A stretch of 64,000 bases of DNA from Palsa-504 sp050013055. Its GTDB lineage: Bacteria; Actinomycetota; Actinomycetes; Streptosporangiales; Streptosporangiaceae. Each line of letters starts with the position of its first letter. Position 1 is the first letter of the stretch. The DNA is taken from positions 24,761-88,760 of the forward strand of contig JBEKGC010000026.1 in NCBI GenBank assembly GCA_050013055.1, read 5' to 3'. A model generated the notes under the pieces. It did not search any database. It was given only the letters and a program-made list of their open reading frames with translations, and had not been told where the DNA came from. Below, one piece after another: positions 8,249 through 16,282 of this stretch. A program made the position numbers and the translations under genes.

Positions 8249-8830
8249 GTGACACCCGAGGAGCCCGCCACGCCGTCCGTCACCCCCGGCCCCGACCAGG
8301 TGTTCGCTGGCGTCCCCGATGCGTTCGGCCGGCTATGGACGCCGCACCGGATGGCCTACATCAAGGGGGAGGGCAAGCCTTCAGGCCCGGGCGAGGACGA
8401 GGGCTGCCCGTTTTGCCGTGCCCCCACCTTGACCGACGAGGAAGCGCTGATCGTCGCCCGGGGTTCGCTGGTCTACGCGGTGCTCAACCTCTACCCGTAC
8501 AACGGCGGCCACGTGCTGATCTGCCCGTACCGGCACCTGGCCGACTACACCGAGCTGACACCAGCAGAAACCGCCGAGTTCTCCGAGTTCACCGGGCATG
8601 CCATCCGAGCGCTGCGGCAGGCCTCCGGCGCGCAGGGCTTCAACATCGGCATCAACCTGGGCTCGGTGGCAGGCGCGGGCATCGCCGCGCACCTGCACCA
8701 GCACGTCGTCCCCCGATGGGGTGGCGACACCAACTTCATGCCGGTGGTCGGCCACACCCGCGTCCTGCCCCAGCTCCTCGCCGACACCCGCAAGCTGCTA
8801 TCCGCAGCCTGGCCCCAGCCTGACCACTGA
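8249..8830 (+). CDS. HIT family hydrolase / Ap4A phosphorylase-like protein
   Basis: The 193-residue protein carries the histidine triad AHLHQHVVPRW (H-x-H-x-H), preceded by LNLYPYNGGHVLICPYRH, the conserved HIT strand. The CPFCRAP pair of cysteines near residue 50 may bind a metal. Length, motifs and position, directly after thrS and upstream of the PIM lipid genes, match the mycobacterial Rv2613c type, which acts as a diadenosine tetraphosphate phosphorylase. The role is therefore probably removal of Ap4A, a by-product of aminoacyl-tRNA synthetases. The GTG start overlaps almost directly with the thrS stop, suggesting translational coupling. Confidence 0.9.
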   Translation: MTPEEPATPSVTPGPDQVFAGVPDAFGRLWTPHRMAYIKGEGKPSGPGEDEGCPFCRAPTLTDEEALIVARGSLVYAVLNLYPYNGGHVLICPYRHLADYTELTPAETAEFSEFTGHAIRALRQASGAQGFNIGINLGSVAGAGIAAHLHQHVVPRWGGDTNFMPVVGHTRVLPQLLADTRKLLSAAWPQPDH

Positions 8831-8846
8831 GCGTCGTGTTGACGCT
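8830..8846. terminator. Short hairpin between convergent genes
   Basis: AGCGTC-GTGTT-GACGCT is a perfect 6-bp stem with a 5-base loop right at the HIT stop codon and before the oppositely oriented regulator gene. It lacks a clear T-run, so termination is inferred from its position. Confidence 0.4.
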
Positions 8847-8868
8847 GTTCCCAAGGGTCGGCCCGGTG

Positions 8869-9522
8869 TTATTCCGGCTGGGCCGGCGGCTGGCCGTACG
8901 TGCCTGCCGTGCAGTCGTCCCTGACCTGCTGGGCGAGGTCGAGCTTGGTGTAGACGGGCCGCCCGACCCGGTAATACTTTGCCTTGACGCGCTTGAGGTA
9001 GGTCCTGGCCGTCTCGGGGCTGATGCCCAGGCGGCGGGCGACGGAGTCCAGCGTCAGGCCGGAGACGTACGCCATCAGCACGCCGTGTTCGCGTTCGGAC
9101 AACGGCGGGCGTCCAGGCGACGTGGCTCCGGGTGCCCTGGTCGGGCCGGGTGACCAGGCCGTGCCGCCGGCCGAGATCGTGCGTAGCGTGCTGGCCAGGG
9201 CGGCGCTGTCATGGTCGCGGGTCAGGTACCCGTGCGCGCCGGCCGCCAGGCTCCTCGCGACCATGCTGAGGTCGGCCGATCCGTCGATGATCAGCACGCG
9301 ATGTCCCGCGCCGATGAGCCTGCGCACGTTGGCCGCAGGATCGGGGTCGGCGCGCAGCCAGGGGTTGAGCAGCACGACGTCGTACGGCCCGCCCCGGTGC
9401 TGCAGCAGCCCGTCAACTGTGGCGGTTACCGTGGTCAGACGGATGTCCGGCACTGTCTGCGCCCATGCCCGCAACCCGTCGATCAGCAGCCGGTTGTCCT
9501 CGATCACGGCAAACTCGATCAT
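8869..9522 (-). CDS. Atypical LuxR/NarL-family response regulator with degenerate receiver
   Basis: From ATG 9522, chosen because GGAGG lies five bases upstream, the protein has 217 residues. The receiver domain begins MIEFAVIEDNRLLIDGL. The beta3 strand that should end in the phospho-acceptor aspartate reads YDVVLLNPWL, with Asn53 in place of Asp, and the conserved Lys region reads GYLTRD with Arg. A LuxR-type helix-turn-helix follows: PLSEREHGVLMAYVSGLTLDSVARRLGISPETARTYLKRV. No histidine kinase gene is adjacent. It probably binds DNA without classical phosphorylation, as known for several actinobacterial orphan regulators. It sits as an insertion in an otherwise conserved thrS-HIT-pgsA order, together with the next two genes. 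Targets are unknown. Confidence 0.85.
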   Translation of the reverse strand: MIEFAVIEDNRLLIDGLRAWAQTVPDIRLTTVTATVDGLLQHRGGPYDVVLLNPWLRADPDPAANVRRLIGAGHRVLIIDGSADLSMVARSLAAGAHGYLTRDHDSAALASTLRTISAGGTAWSPGPTRAPGATSPGRPPLSEREHGVLMAYVSGLTLDSVARRLGISPETARTYLKRVKAKYYRVGRPVYTKLDLAQQVRDDCTAGTYGQPPAQPE

Positions 9523-9806
9523 GTTGTCCTCCGTACTCCGCGCTCCGGGCGTTTCTGGGGGTACGCCATTGCTCCCACCTACGACACGTACCGACGGCGG
9601 GTCGTGGTTCAACGCCAGGTCCGGTGGCCGCGTGCCGCCGGACGTGTCCGCCGGGGACCGGCGGACTATAAGCGAGCCGGGCCCGGCTGTCTTGACCCCA
9701 GTTCAGGGGACGGCAGGCCGGCCCGCGGGCCTGAACCGCCCCGGTGCCGCGGTCGTACCACGGCTGTAGGGGTCTGCCGGAGATCCCGGTGACAGGGGAG
9801 GCAACG

Positions 9807-10325
9807 ATGGCGGCCACGATGACAGGAGACCGGGCCAGGCCAGGCACGGGGAGCGTGCGCACGGGTGCTCCACCGGAGCTCGCGATGCGGCTGGTGAGCG
9901 CTCTGCTCGCGCTGGCCGTGACCGGGGTGCACGTCGCCGATCAGGGAGGCATCACCGCGTTCAACTCGCCCGACTGGCTGGGCTGGGCTTACCGGGTCAT
10001 CGAGGTCGCCGGAGTGCTCACGGCACTGGTCCTGCTGCTGCCGTGGTCGGCGTGGCTGGGCTGGGCCGCCGGAGTGCTGCTCGGCACCGGACCGTTCCTT
10101 GGCTACCTAGCCTCGCGCTCGGTGGGGGTGCCCGGTGACCACGCTGACATCGGCAACTGGGGCTACTGGGTCGGTACGGAGTCGCTGATCGTGGAGGCGG
10201 CGCTGGTGGTCCTGAGCGTCGGCATGCTGCGGCCATGGCTGGAAAGCGCTTATCGCCACCGGCCGCCCCGGCGGCCGCGGCTGAGCCAGGGAACGCCCCG
10301 AGCGCTGAGGCCCGACGATAACTGA
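9807..10325 (+). CDS. Small integral membrane protein of unknown function
   Basis: From ATG 9807, which follows a good GGGGAGG ribosome binding site, the protein has 172 residues. Four hydrophobic segments are predictable by eye: MRLVSALLALAVTGVHVA, then YRVIEVAGVLTALVLLL, AWLGWAAGVLLGTGPFLGYL and SLIVEAALVVLSVGMLR. A basic, Pro/Arg-rich C-terminal tail follows. I recognise no catalytic motif or named family with confidence. It is transcribed divergently from the response regulator gene across 284 bases, so it could be that regulator's target, but nothing in the sequence proves this. Confidence 0.75.
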   Translation: MAATMTGDRARPGTGSVRTGAPPELAMRLVSALLALAVTGVHVADQGGITAFNSPDWLGWAYRVIEVAGVLTALVLLLPWSAWLGWAAGVLLGTGPFLGYLASRSVGVPGDHADIGNWGYWVGTESLIVEAALVVLSVGMLRPWLESAYRHRPPRRPRLSQGTPRALRPDDN

Positions 10326-10404
10326 CTGGCCGACGGTGTGGCGTGCGCCGCTCGGCGGCGCACGCCACGTCGGCGGGCTGGCCCGGGGGACAGCCAAGCG
10401 CGAC

Positions 10405-12549
10405 CTAATCCGGGCGGGAGTCCGCCGCGACCTTGGCGGCCAGGTTCGACGGGAGAGGCTCGTGGCGCAGGTAGCGACGGGTGAACGATCCCGTGCCGTG
10501 CGATACCGAACGCAGGTCAATGGCATACCTGGTGATCTGCAGTTCCGGGATCTCCGCCTTGACCAGCGTCCGGCCGACCCCGACAGGTTCGGTGCCGAGC
10601 ACCCGGCCGCGGCGTGAGGACAGGTCGGACATCACCGCGCCGACGTAGTCGTCGGGGATGAGGACCGTGACCTCGTCCACCGGCTCGAGCAGCATCGGCT
10701 GCGCCTTGTCTACCGCGTCCCGCAGCGCCGCCCGGCCGGCCTTCTGGAAGGCCATGTCGGAGGAGTCCACCGGGTGCGCCTTGCCGTCGTACAGGGTGAC
10801 CCGGACTCCGGTCATCGGGTAGCCGGCCGTGACGCCCTGCTCCATCTGCCAGCGGACACCCTTTTCCACCGACGGGATGAACTGACGCGGTACCACGCCG
10901 CCGACGATCTTGTCGACGAACTCGAAGCCGCCCGAATCCGCCAGCGGCTCGACCTCGATGTGGCAGATGCCGAACTCCCCGTGGCCACCGGTCTGCTTGA
11001 CGTTCCGGCCCAGGCCCTGGGCCTTGCCCGCGATCGTCTCCCGCAGCGGCACCCGCAGATCGGTGGTCTCGACCGCGACGCCGTGCCGGTGGGCGAGCCG
11101 GTCGAGCAGCACGTCGGCGTGCGCCTCGCCCATGCACCACAGCACCAGCTGCCTGGTCTCGGCGTTCATCTCCAGGCGCAGCGTCGGATCTTCGGCGACC
11201 AGCCGGGACAGCGCCTGGGAAAGCTTGTCCTCGTCGGCCTTGGACTTGGCCACGATGGCGACAGGAAGCAGTGGCTCGGGCATCGACCACGGTTCCATCA
11301 GCAGCGGCCGGTCCTTGTCCGACAGCGTGTCGCCGGTCTCGGCGGTGCCGAGCTTGGCCACGGCGCAGATGTCGCCGGCCCCGCATTGGGTGAGGCTGCG
11401 CTGCTGCTTGCCGAGCGGTGAGGTGAGCGCACCCATCCGCTCGTCGTTGTCGTGGTCTTGGTGGCCGTGGGCGGCGCGCCCGTGCCCGGATACGTGCACC
11501 GCGGTGTCCGGGCGCAGCGTGCCGGAAAATACCCGGACCAAGCTGATCCGGCCCACGTACGGGTCGGAGGTGGTCTTGATCACCTCGGCCAGCAGGGGAC
11601 CCTGGGGATCAGAAGCCATCCCGGTCACCGGGTTGCCGTCCGGCGTGCTCACCTCGGGCATCGGGTGCTCGGCGGGGGAGGGGAAGGCCTGGGTCATCAC
11701 CTCAAGCAGCTCGAGCATGCCGATCCGCTGCGGCGCGGAGGTCACGAGTACCGGGTAGAAGCTGCCGCGCGCGACGGCCTTCTCCAGGTCCTCGATGAGG
11801 ACCTTGGGATCGATTTCTTCCCCGGACAGGTACCTGTCCATCAGGGATTCGTCTTCGCTTTCCGTGATGATGCCCTCGATCAGCTCACCGCGCAGCTCCG
11901 CCATCCGCTCCGCGTCCTGCGCTGACGGGGTGCCCTCGACGCGCTCGCCGTCGGCGTAGTTGACCTGCTTGCCTGACAGCAGCCCGATCAGGCCGCTCAC
12001 CGGGGCCCCGACCGGCAGGTACAGCGGCGCGACCGCGTCTCCGAACGCTTCCCGGCAGGCGGCCAGGGTCGGGTCGAACTCGGCCCGCTGATGGTCGATC
12101 TTGGTGATGACGACCGCGCGCGGCATGCCGACCGCGGCGCATTCGTCCCACAGCATCCGGGTCACACCGTCGATTCCGTCGGTGGCGGACACGGCGAACA
12201 GCGCGGAGTCCGCGGCGCGCAGTCCCGCGCGCAGGTCCCCGGTGAAGTCGGCGTAGCCGGGTGTGTCGAGCAGGTTGACCTTGATGCCGTTATGCACGAC
12301 AGGTGCCAGGGTCAAGTTGACAGAACGCTGCTGCCTGATCTCGACCTCATCGAAGTCGCTGACGGTGGTGCCCTCTTCAATGCTGCCTGAACGCTGGATT
12401 GTGCCCGTCGCGACGAGGAGCGCCTCGATCAGGCTGGACTTACCGGTACCGGAATGGCCGACCAGCACCACATTGCGTACTTGGTCGGCCGTCGGTGCCC
12501 TGCCCGCGGCTCCTCCCGACCCGCCTGCCCCACTCGATGTTGCCGTCAC
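10405..12549 (-). CDS. Elongation factor G-like protein (EF-G2 type GTPase)
   Basis: The 714-residue translational GTPase has G1 GHSGTGKSS (about 31-39), G3 DTPGYAD and G4 TKID. EF-G-like domains II-V follow, including the C-terminal GAVMSDLSSRRGRVLGTE segment typical of domain V. It has the EF-G-like architecture seen in actinobacterial FusA2/EF-G2 proteins, which are distinct from the main EF-G encoded beside rpsL/tufA. Such proteins bind GTP but their exact translational role is unsettled. An acidic/Gly-Ser-rich 20-residue N-terminus precedes the G domain. The GTG start at 12549 has AAGGAGG nine bases upstream. It is transcribed divergently from pgsA. Confidence 0.9.
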   Translation of the reverse strand: MTATSSGAGGSGGAAGRAPTADQVRNVVLVGHSGTGKSSLIEALLVATGTIQRSGSIEEGTTVSDFDEVEIRQQRSVNLTLAPVVHNGIKVNLLDTPGYADFTGDLRAGLRAADSALFAVSATDGIDGVTRMLWDECAAVGMPRAVVITKIDHQRAEFDPTLAACREAFGDAVAPLYLPVGAPVSGLIGLLSGKQVNYADGERVEGTPSAQDAERMAELRGELIEGIITESEDESLMDRYLSGEEIDPKVLIEDLEKAVARGSFYPVLVTSAPQRIGMLELLEVMTQAFPSPAEHPMPEVSTPDGNPVTGMASDPQGPLLAEVIKTTSDPYVGRISLVRVFSGTLRPDTAVHVSGHGRAAHGHQDHDNDERMGALTSPLGKQQRSLTQCGAGDICAVAKLGTAETGDTLSDKDRPLLMEPWSMPEPLLPVAIVAKSKADEDKLSQALSRLVAEDPTLRLEMNAETRQLVLWCMGEAHADVLLDRLAHRHGVAVETTDLRVPLRETIAGKAQGLGRNVKQTGGHGEFGICHIEVEPLADSGGFEFVDKIVGGVVPRQFIPSVEKGVRWQMEQGVTAGYPMTGVRVTLYDGKAHPVDSSDMAFQKAGRAALRDAVDKAQPMLLEPVDEVTVLIPDDYVGAVMSDLSSRRGRVLGTEPVGVGRTLVKAEIPELQITRYAIDLRSVSHGTGSFTRRYLRHEPLPSNLAAKVAADSRPD

Positions 12550-12742
12550 TGCCGTTCGCCTCCTTGCGATCGCTGATGCGCACGATCAGCCTTAACCCGC
12601 AAGCACCGTGTCCACAAGCCCCCGGTAAAGAATCTCCCCGGTTAGCAGAAAGTGAAGCTCAGTCCGGCGGCGGAAAGTCAAGGCGAAGGACCCTAAGCTC
12701 AGGGGCCTAAAGACCTGTTACCGGAATTCCCGGGCCAGCACA

Positions 12743-12748
12743 GTAAGA
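12743..12748 (+). promoter_or_regulatory. Possible -10 element for pgsA
   Basis: TAAGAT lies ten bases before the pgsA ATG at 12759, in the divergent intergenic region. No strong -35 is visible. Confidence 0.3.
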
Positions 12749-12758
12749 TCGGACGGCC

Positions 12759-13445
12759 ATGCTCAACGTGCTGCGGCCCGCCATGACGCGCCTGTTCACT
12801 CCGGTGGGCAGGGTCCTCGTGCGCACCCCGATCACGCCGAACGCCATCACGGTGATCGGCACCGTAGGCGTGGCCGGCGCGGCGCTCGGCTTTTTCCCTC
12901 GAGGTGAACTGTTCCCCGGCGCTTTCACCTGCACGATCTTCGTGTTCCTCGACATGCTGGACGGCGTGCTGGCGCGGATGAAGGGGACCACGGGCACCTG
13001 GGGTGCGTTCCTGGATTCGACCATGGACCGGATCGCCGACGCCGGCATCTTCGGCGGGCTTGTGGTGTGGTTCTCCCTCGGCGGGCACAACCCGCTGCTC
13101 GCAGGGGTGTGCTTGTTCTGCCTGGTCACCGGGAGCCTGGTGTCCTACGCGAAGGCCCGGGCGCAGGGGCTGGGGCTGAGCTGTGACGTGGGTCTGATAG
13201 AACGGCCCGAACGTATGGTCATCTCGCTGGTCGCGGTCGGCCTGTCCGGCCTCGGTGTGCCGTACATTCTCAACGTGGGGCTGTGGGGGCTCGCCGCGGG
13301 AAGCGCCTTCACCTTCTGGCAGCGGGTGCACGCGGTATATAAGGCAGCGAAGGCAGTAACGGGATCCGGAGATCAGAGTGGCTCTGCCGGGGATCAGAGT
13401 CTAGGAAAGGTTGACGGTGGCGGTACTGAGTCCCCGGCTGAGTGA
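12759..13445 (+). CDS. pgsA: CDP-alcohol phosphatidyltransferase (phosphatidylinositol phosphate synthase)
   Basis: The 228-residue membrane enzyme contains the CDP-alcohol phosphotransferase signature D-G-x2-A-R-x8-G-x3-D-x3-D as LDGVLARMKGTTGTWGAFLD followed by STMD (about residues 67-91). Several hydrophobic helices surround it. Its place immediately before the PIM acyltransferase and pimA identifies it as the enzyme that joins CDP-diacylglycerol and inositol 1-phosphate, the first step toward phosphatidylinositol mannosides, and not as a phosphatidylglycerophosphate synthase. Its end overlaps the next gene by 29 bases, so the three lipid genes form one translationally linked operon at the inner membrane. 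Confidence 0.92.
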   Translation: MLNVLRPAMTRLFTPVGRVLVRTPITPNAITVIGTVGVAGAALGFFPRGELFPGAFTCTIFVFLDMLDGVLARMKGTTGTWGAFLDSTMDRIADAGIFGGLVVWFSLGGHNPLLAGVCLFCLVTGSLVSYAKARAQGLGLSCDVGLIERPERMVISLVAVGLSGLGVPYILNVGLWGLAAGSAFTFWQRVHAVYKAAKAVTGSGDQSGSAGDQSLGKVDGGGTESPAE

Positions 13446-14466
13446 GCGGCTGACGGGGGTCGCTTACCAGCTGGGCTGGAAAATGATTTGCCGCTTTCCC
13501 GAGTCGTGGGCTCGGTGGGTCTTCATGGCGGCGGCCGACATCGCGTGGCGGCGGCAGGGGCCGAAGGTGCAGGTGCTCGAGGCCAACCTGCGCCGCGTGC
13601 TCACCTACCGGGACAGCGGCCCCGATGCCGACGGCCTGAGTGCCGACGGCCTGAGTGCCGACGGCCCGGGTGTCGACGGCAAGGAGCTGCGCAACCTGTC
13701 CCGGGCCGCGCTCCGCTCCTACGCCAGGTACTGGCTCGAGGTGTTCCGGTTGCCGGTGATCGGAGTCGAGCGCCTCGTGTCCGGGATGCATTTCCGCGGT
13801 CCGGGCGAGGAGCAGCTGTTCGCCAACCTGAAGGCCGGCCGCGGCGTGATCATCGCGCTGCCGCACATGGGCAACTTCGAGCAGGCGGGCGCGTGGGTCA
13901 TCGCCCGCGGGGCCGGCACGTTCACCACGGTCGCCGAACGCCTCAAACCCGAGTCGGTATACGAAAGCTTCGTCCGGTTCAGGCGGGCCCTGGGCTTTGA
14001 GGTCTTGCCGCTGACCGGCGGAGCTGGCCCGTTCGGCACCCTGGCCAAGCGACTAAGGAGCGGCCACCTGGTTTGCCTGGTCAGCGACCGCGACCTGAAG
14101 GAAAGCGGGATCGAGGTCGAGTTGCTCGGCGAGAAAGCGCGGGTCGCCGCGGCCGCGGCGCTCGCCGTGCACACCGGGGCGGCGCTCATGCCCACCGCGA
14201 CCTGGTTCGACGAGGACGGCTGGGGTGCCTGCATTTACGACGAGGTGCCTGTGCCCGCCTCGGGAACCCGCGCGGAGAAGGTCGCGGCGATGAGCCAGCA
14301 GCTGGCGGACGTCTTTTCCGAGGCGATCGCCGAGCACCCGGCCGACTGGCACATGCTGCAACGAGTCTTCACCGCCGACCTGCCAGTGAGACCCCGGAAG
14401 GCGGGCAGCCCCCCGGTAAGCGGGGGGGCCCCGGGGGGTCGCCCCCCGGGGGGAACACAACTATGA
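13417..14466 (+). CDS. patA: Phosphatidylinositol mannoside acyltransferase (LpxL/HtrB-like)
   Basis: A lysophospholipid acyltransferase-like enzyme of ~349 residues. The catalytic H-x4-E motif is seen in LPHMGNFEQAG and a second conserved block in LVCLVSDRDLKESGIEVELLGEKA. In mycobacteria the orthologue in this position acylates the mannose of PIM. GTG 13417 is preferred because AGGAAAGG ends six bases upstream; an in-frame TTG at 13411 is too close to it. Residues ~70-87 are a tandem repeat (ADGLS-ADGLS-ADGPG-VDG) encoded by near-identical 15-bp units. The last ~25 residues are Pro/Gly-rich and encoded by a G/C palindrome overlapping the pimA start region. The stop overlaps pimA (ATGA). Confidence 0.88.
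   Translation: MAVLSPRLSERLTGVAYQLGWKMICRFPESWARWVFMAAADIAWRRQGPKVQVLEANLRRVLTYRDSGPDADGLSADGLSADGPGVDGKELRNLSRAALRSYARYWLEVFRLPVIGVERLVSGMHFRGPGEEQLFANLKAGRGVIIALPHMGNFEQAGAWVIARGAGTFTTVAERLKPESVYESFVRFRRALGFEVLPLTGGAGPFGTLAKRLRSGHLVCLVSDRDLKESGIEVELLGEKARVAAAAALAVHTGAALMPTATWFDEDGWGACIYDEVPVPASGTRAEKVAAMSQQLADVFSEAIAEHPADWHMLQRVFTADLPVRPRKAGSPPVSGGAPGGRPPGGTQL
13626..13680 (+). repeat. 15-bp coding minisatellite in the acyltransferase gene
   Basis: About three and a half copies of GCCGACGGCCTGAGT lie in tandem. The unit length is a multiple of three, so changes in copy number would keep the frame. Confidence 0.7.
14410..14456 (+). promoter_or_regulatory. G/C palindromes just before the pimA start
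   Basis: CCCCCCGG-taag-CGGGGGG is followed directly by CCCCGGGGGG-tcg-CCCCCCGGGG. The two very stable potential hairpins end seven bases before the pimA ATG, and the usual purine ribosome binding site is replaced by the palindrome's own GGGGGG. They could restrain or tune pimA translation through coupling with the upstream gene. Confidence 0.5.
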
Positions 14467-15611
14467 GGATCGGCATCGCCTGCCCGTACTCGTGGGACGT
14501 TCCCGGCGGCGTGCAGCAGCACATCAGGGACCTAGCCGAAGAACTGATCTTCGAGGGCCACCAGGTCTCGGTGATCTCCCCGGCCGATGACGACACCCCG
14601 CTGCCGCCGTATGTCGTCGGGGCCGGGCGGGCGGTACCCGTTCCGTATAACGGCTCGGTGGCCCGGCTGTCGTTCGGCTTCCTGTCCGTGAACCGGGTGC
14701 GGCGCTGGCTCAAGGATGGCGGGTTCGACGTGCTGCACGTGCACGAGCCCGAGATTCCAAGCCTGTCCTTGCTGGCCTGCTGGGTGGCTTCTGGGCCGAT
14801 CGTCGCCACCGTGCACACCTCCATCCCGCGGTCTCGCATCCTGCTGGTCACGTACCCGGTGGTGCGCACGGGACTAGAGAAGATCAACGGCCGGATCGCG
14901 GTGTCCGAGGCGGCCCGCACCACGCTGGTCGAGCACATCGGCGGCGACGCCGTGGTCATTCCGAACGGCGTGGCCACCCGCCGCTACCGCAAGGCAGAGC
15001 CGCTGCCCGGCTGGCCGGGACCCGGCGGTGCGATCGGCTTCCTTGGCCGGCTCGACGAACCGCGCAAGGGCCTGTCCGTGCTGCTCAAGGCGTTCGAGAT
15101 CCTCGGGCCGCAGCGTCCAGGGCTGCGCCTGCTCGTCGCGGGGCCGGCCGGGGACGCGGAGGAGGTGCTGCACAAGGTGCCCGCCGAGCTCAGGGACCGG
15201 GTCGTGCTGCTCGGTCAGGTCAGCGAGGAGGACAAGGTCCGCGTGCTGCATTCGGTGGACGTGTTCTGCTCGCCGAATACCGGGGGTGAGTCGTTCGGCA
15301 TCGTGACCGCCGAGGCGATGGCAGCCGGAGTGCCCATCGTAGCCAGCGACATCGACGCGTTCCGGCAGCTGCTGCGCGGCGGTGAGGCGGGTGAGCTTTT
15401 CGCGACCGGGGACGCCGCCGATCTGGCCCGGGCGGCCGGGGGGCTGCTCGGCAACCCCACCCGGCGCGCCGAGCTTTCCGCCGCGGCGCTGACCGCGGTC
15501 GCGGACTACGACTGGTCGGTGGTGGCCAGGGACGTGCTCCGCGTCTACGAGACGGTGGTCCTCGGCAGGTCCCAGGTCAAGGTGGCCGCGGCCGGAAGCG
15601 ATTTCCCGTGA
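14463..15611 (+). CDS. pimA: Phosphatidylinositol alpha-mannosyltransferase
   Basis: A GT4-family glycosyltransferase of 382 residues. The N-terminal domain opens with MRIGIACPYSWDVPGGVQQH, the PimA-type start with the conserved GGVQ loop, and LHVHEPEIPSLSLLA. The C-terminal nucleotide-sugar domain has IGFLGRLDEPRKGLSVLL and the E-x7-E motif in GGESFGIVTAEAMAAGVP. It transfers the first mannose from GDP-mannose to phosphatidylinositol on the cytoplasmic face of the membrane. The ATG overlaps the stop of the acyltransferase gene, and its own stop overlaps the next start. A long upstream in-frame extension exists but lies inside the acyltransferase gene and is rejected. Confidence 0.93.
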   Translation: MRIGIACPYSWDVPGGVQQHIRDLAEELIFEGHQVSVISPADDDTPLPPYVVGAGRAVPVPYNGSVARLSFGFLSVNRVRRWLKDGGFDVLHVHEPEIPSLSLLACWVASGPIVATVHTSIPRSRILLVTYPVVRTGLEKINGRIAVSEAARTTLVEHIGGDAVVIPNGVATRRYRKAEPLPGWPGPGGAIGFLGRLDEPRKGLSVLLKAFEILGPQRPGLRLLVAGPAGDAEEVLHKVPAELRDRVVLLGQVSEEDKVRVLHSVDVFCSPNTGGESFGIVTAEAMAAGVPIVASDIDAFRQLLRGGEAGELFATGDAADLARAAGGLLGNPTRRAELSAAALTAVADYDWSVVARDVLRVYETVVLGRSQVKVAAAGSDFP

Positions 15612-16168
15612 TCACCGACATCGTCATCGTGGTGGCGGTGGCGCTGCTGATCGGGGTGTACGTGTCCTGGCGGGCCGGGCGCATCGACCGGCTGCACGCC
15701 AGGGTCGAGATGGCGCGGGCCGCGCTGGACATCACCTTGCTGCGCCGCAGCTCGGCCGCTTCTGAGCTGGCGAGCTCCGAATTGCTCGACCCGGCGACCA
15801 GCCTGCTGCTCGGCGCCGCTGTCCATGGCACCCGTGGCGACCCCGCCGACGGCGGGCGCCCCCGTGACCTGGCCGAGAGCGACCTGACCCGCGCGCTGCG
15901 CGCGGCTTTCAGCCAGCCGGACTTCCGTGCGTCGCTGACCGGCAAGGACGGCGCCGACGAACTGCTCGCCGAAGTCGAAGCCGCCGCGCACCAGGTGTTC
16001 CTGGCCCGTAAGTTCTACAACGACATGGTCGCGGTGACCAGGGACGCCAGGCGCCGTCCGATCGCCCGCGTGCTGCACCTGTCCGGTAACGCCCAGGCCC
16101 CGGAGTTCTTCGAGATGGACGATTCCCTGATCGCCGACAGGGCCAGCGCGAGCCCGCTGGCCGGCTGA
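15608..16168 (+). CDS. Membrane-anchored LemA-like protein of unknown function
   Basis: The 186-residue protein has one N-terminal transmembrane helix (IVIVVAVALLIGVYVSW) followed by a soluble helical region with LHARVEMARAALDITLLRR and LARKFYNDMVAVTRDARRR. The helix pair and the ending APEFFEMDD resemble LemA-family proteins (YNDxV ... PxxFF). I assign only the general family, because the function of LemA is not settled. It is the last gene of the pgsA-patA-pimA operon, coupled through a GTGA overlap with pimA. A gene of this type commonly separates pimA and pdxS in actinobacteria. Confidence 0.7.
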   Translation: MITDIVIVVAVALLIGVYVSWRAGRIDRLHARVEMARAALDITLLRRSSAASELASSELLDPATSLLLGAAVHGTRGDPADGGRPRDLAESDLTRALRAAFSQPDFRASLTGKDGADELLAEVEAAAHQVFLARKFYNDMVAVTRDARRRPIARVLHLSGNAQAPEFFEMDDSLIADRASASPLAG

Positions 16169-16282
16169 ACAGGCCGCTCCGGCCCGCGGCACCCTCGTGC
16201 CCGCTCGACCCGGGGTGATCTGGAGGTCAGCTGGCCATACGATGGTGAAGAAGAAGTCACGATTGATCAAGCGAGGTTCCGA

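Noticed and set aside
12611..12622. GTGTCCACA as a DnaA box in the EF-G2/pgsA gap
   Set aside because: A single near-match to TTGTCCACA with no cluster of boxes or dnaA/dnaN genes nearby; not an origin.
14073..14462. Upstream in-frame extension of pimA
   Set aside because: It lies within the conserved acyltransferase gene. The ATG at 14463 starts the canonical PimA N-terminus.
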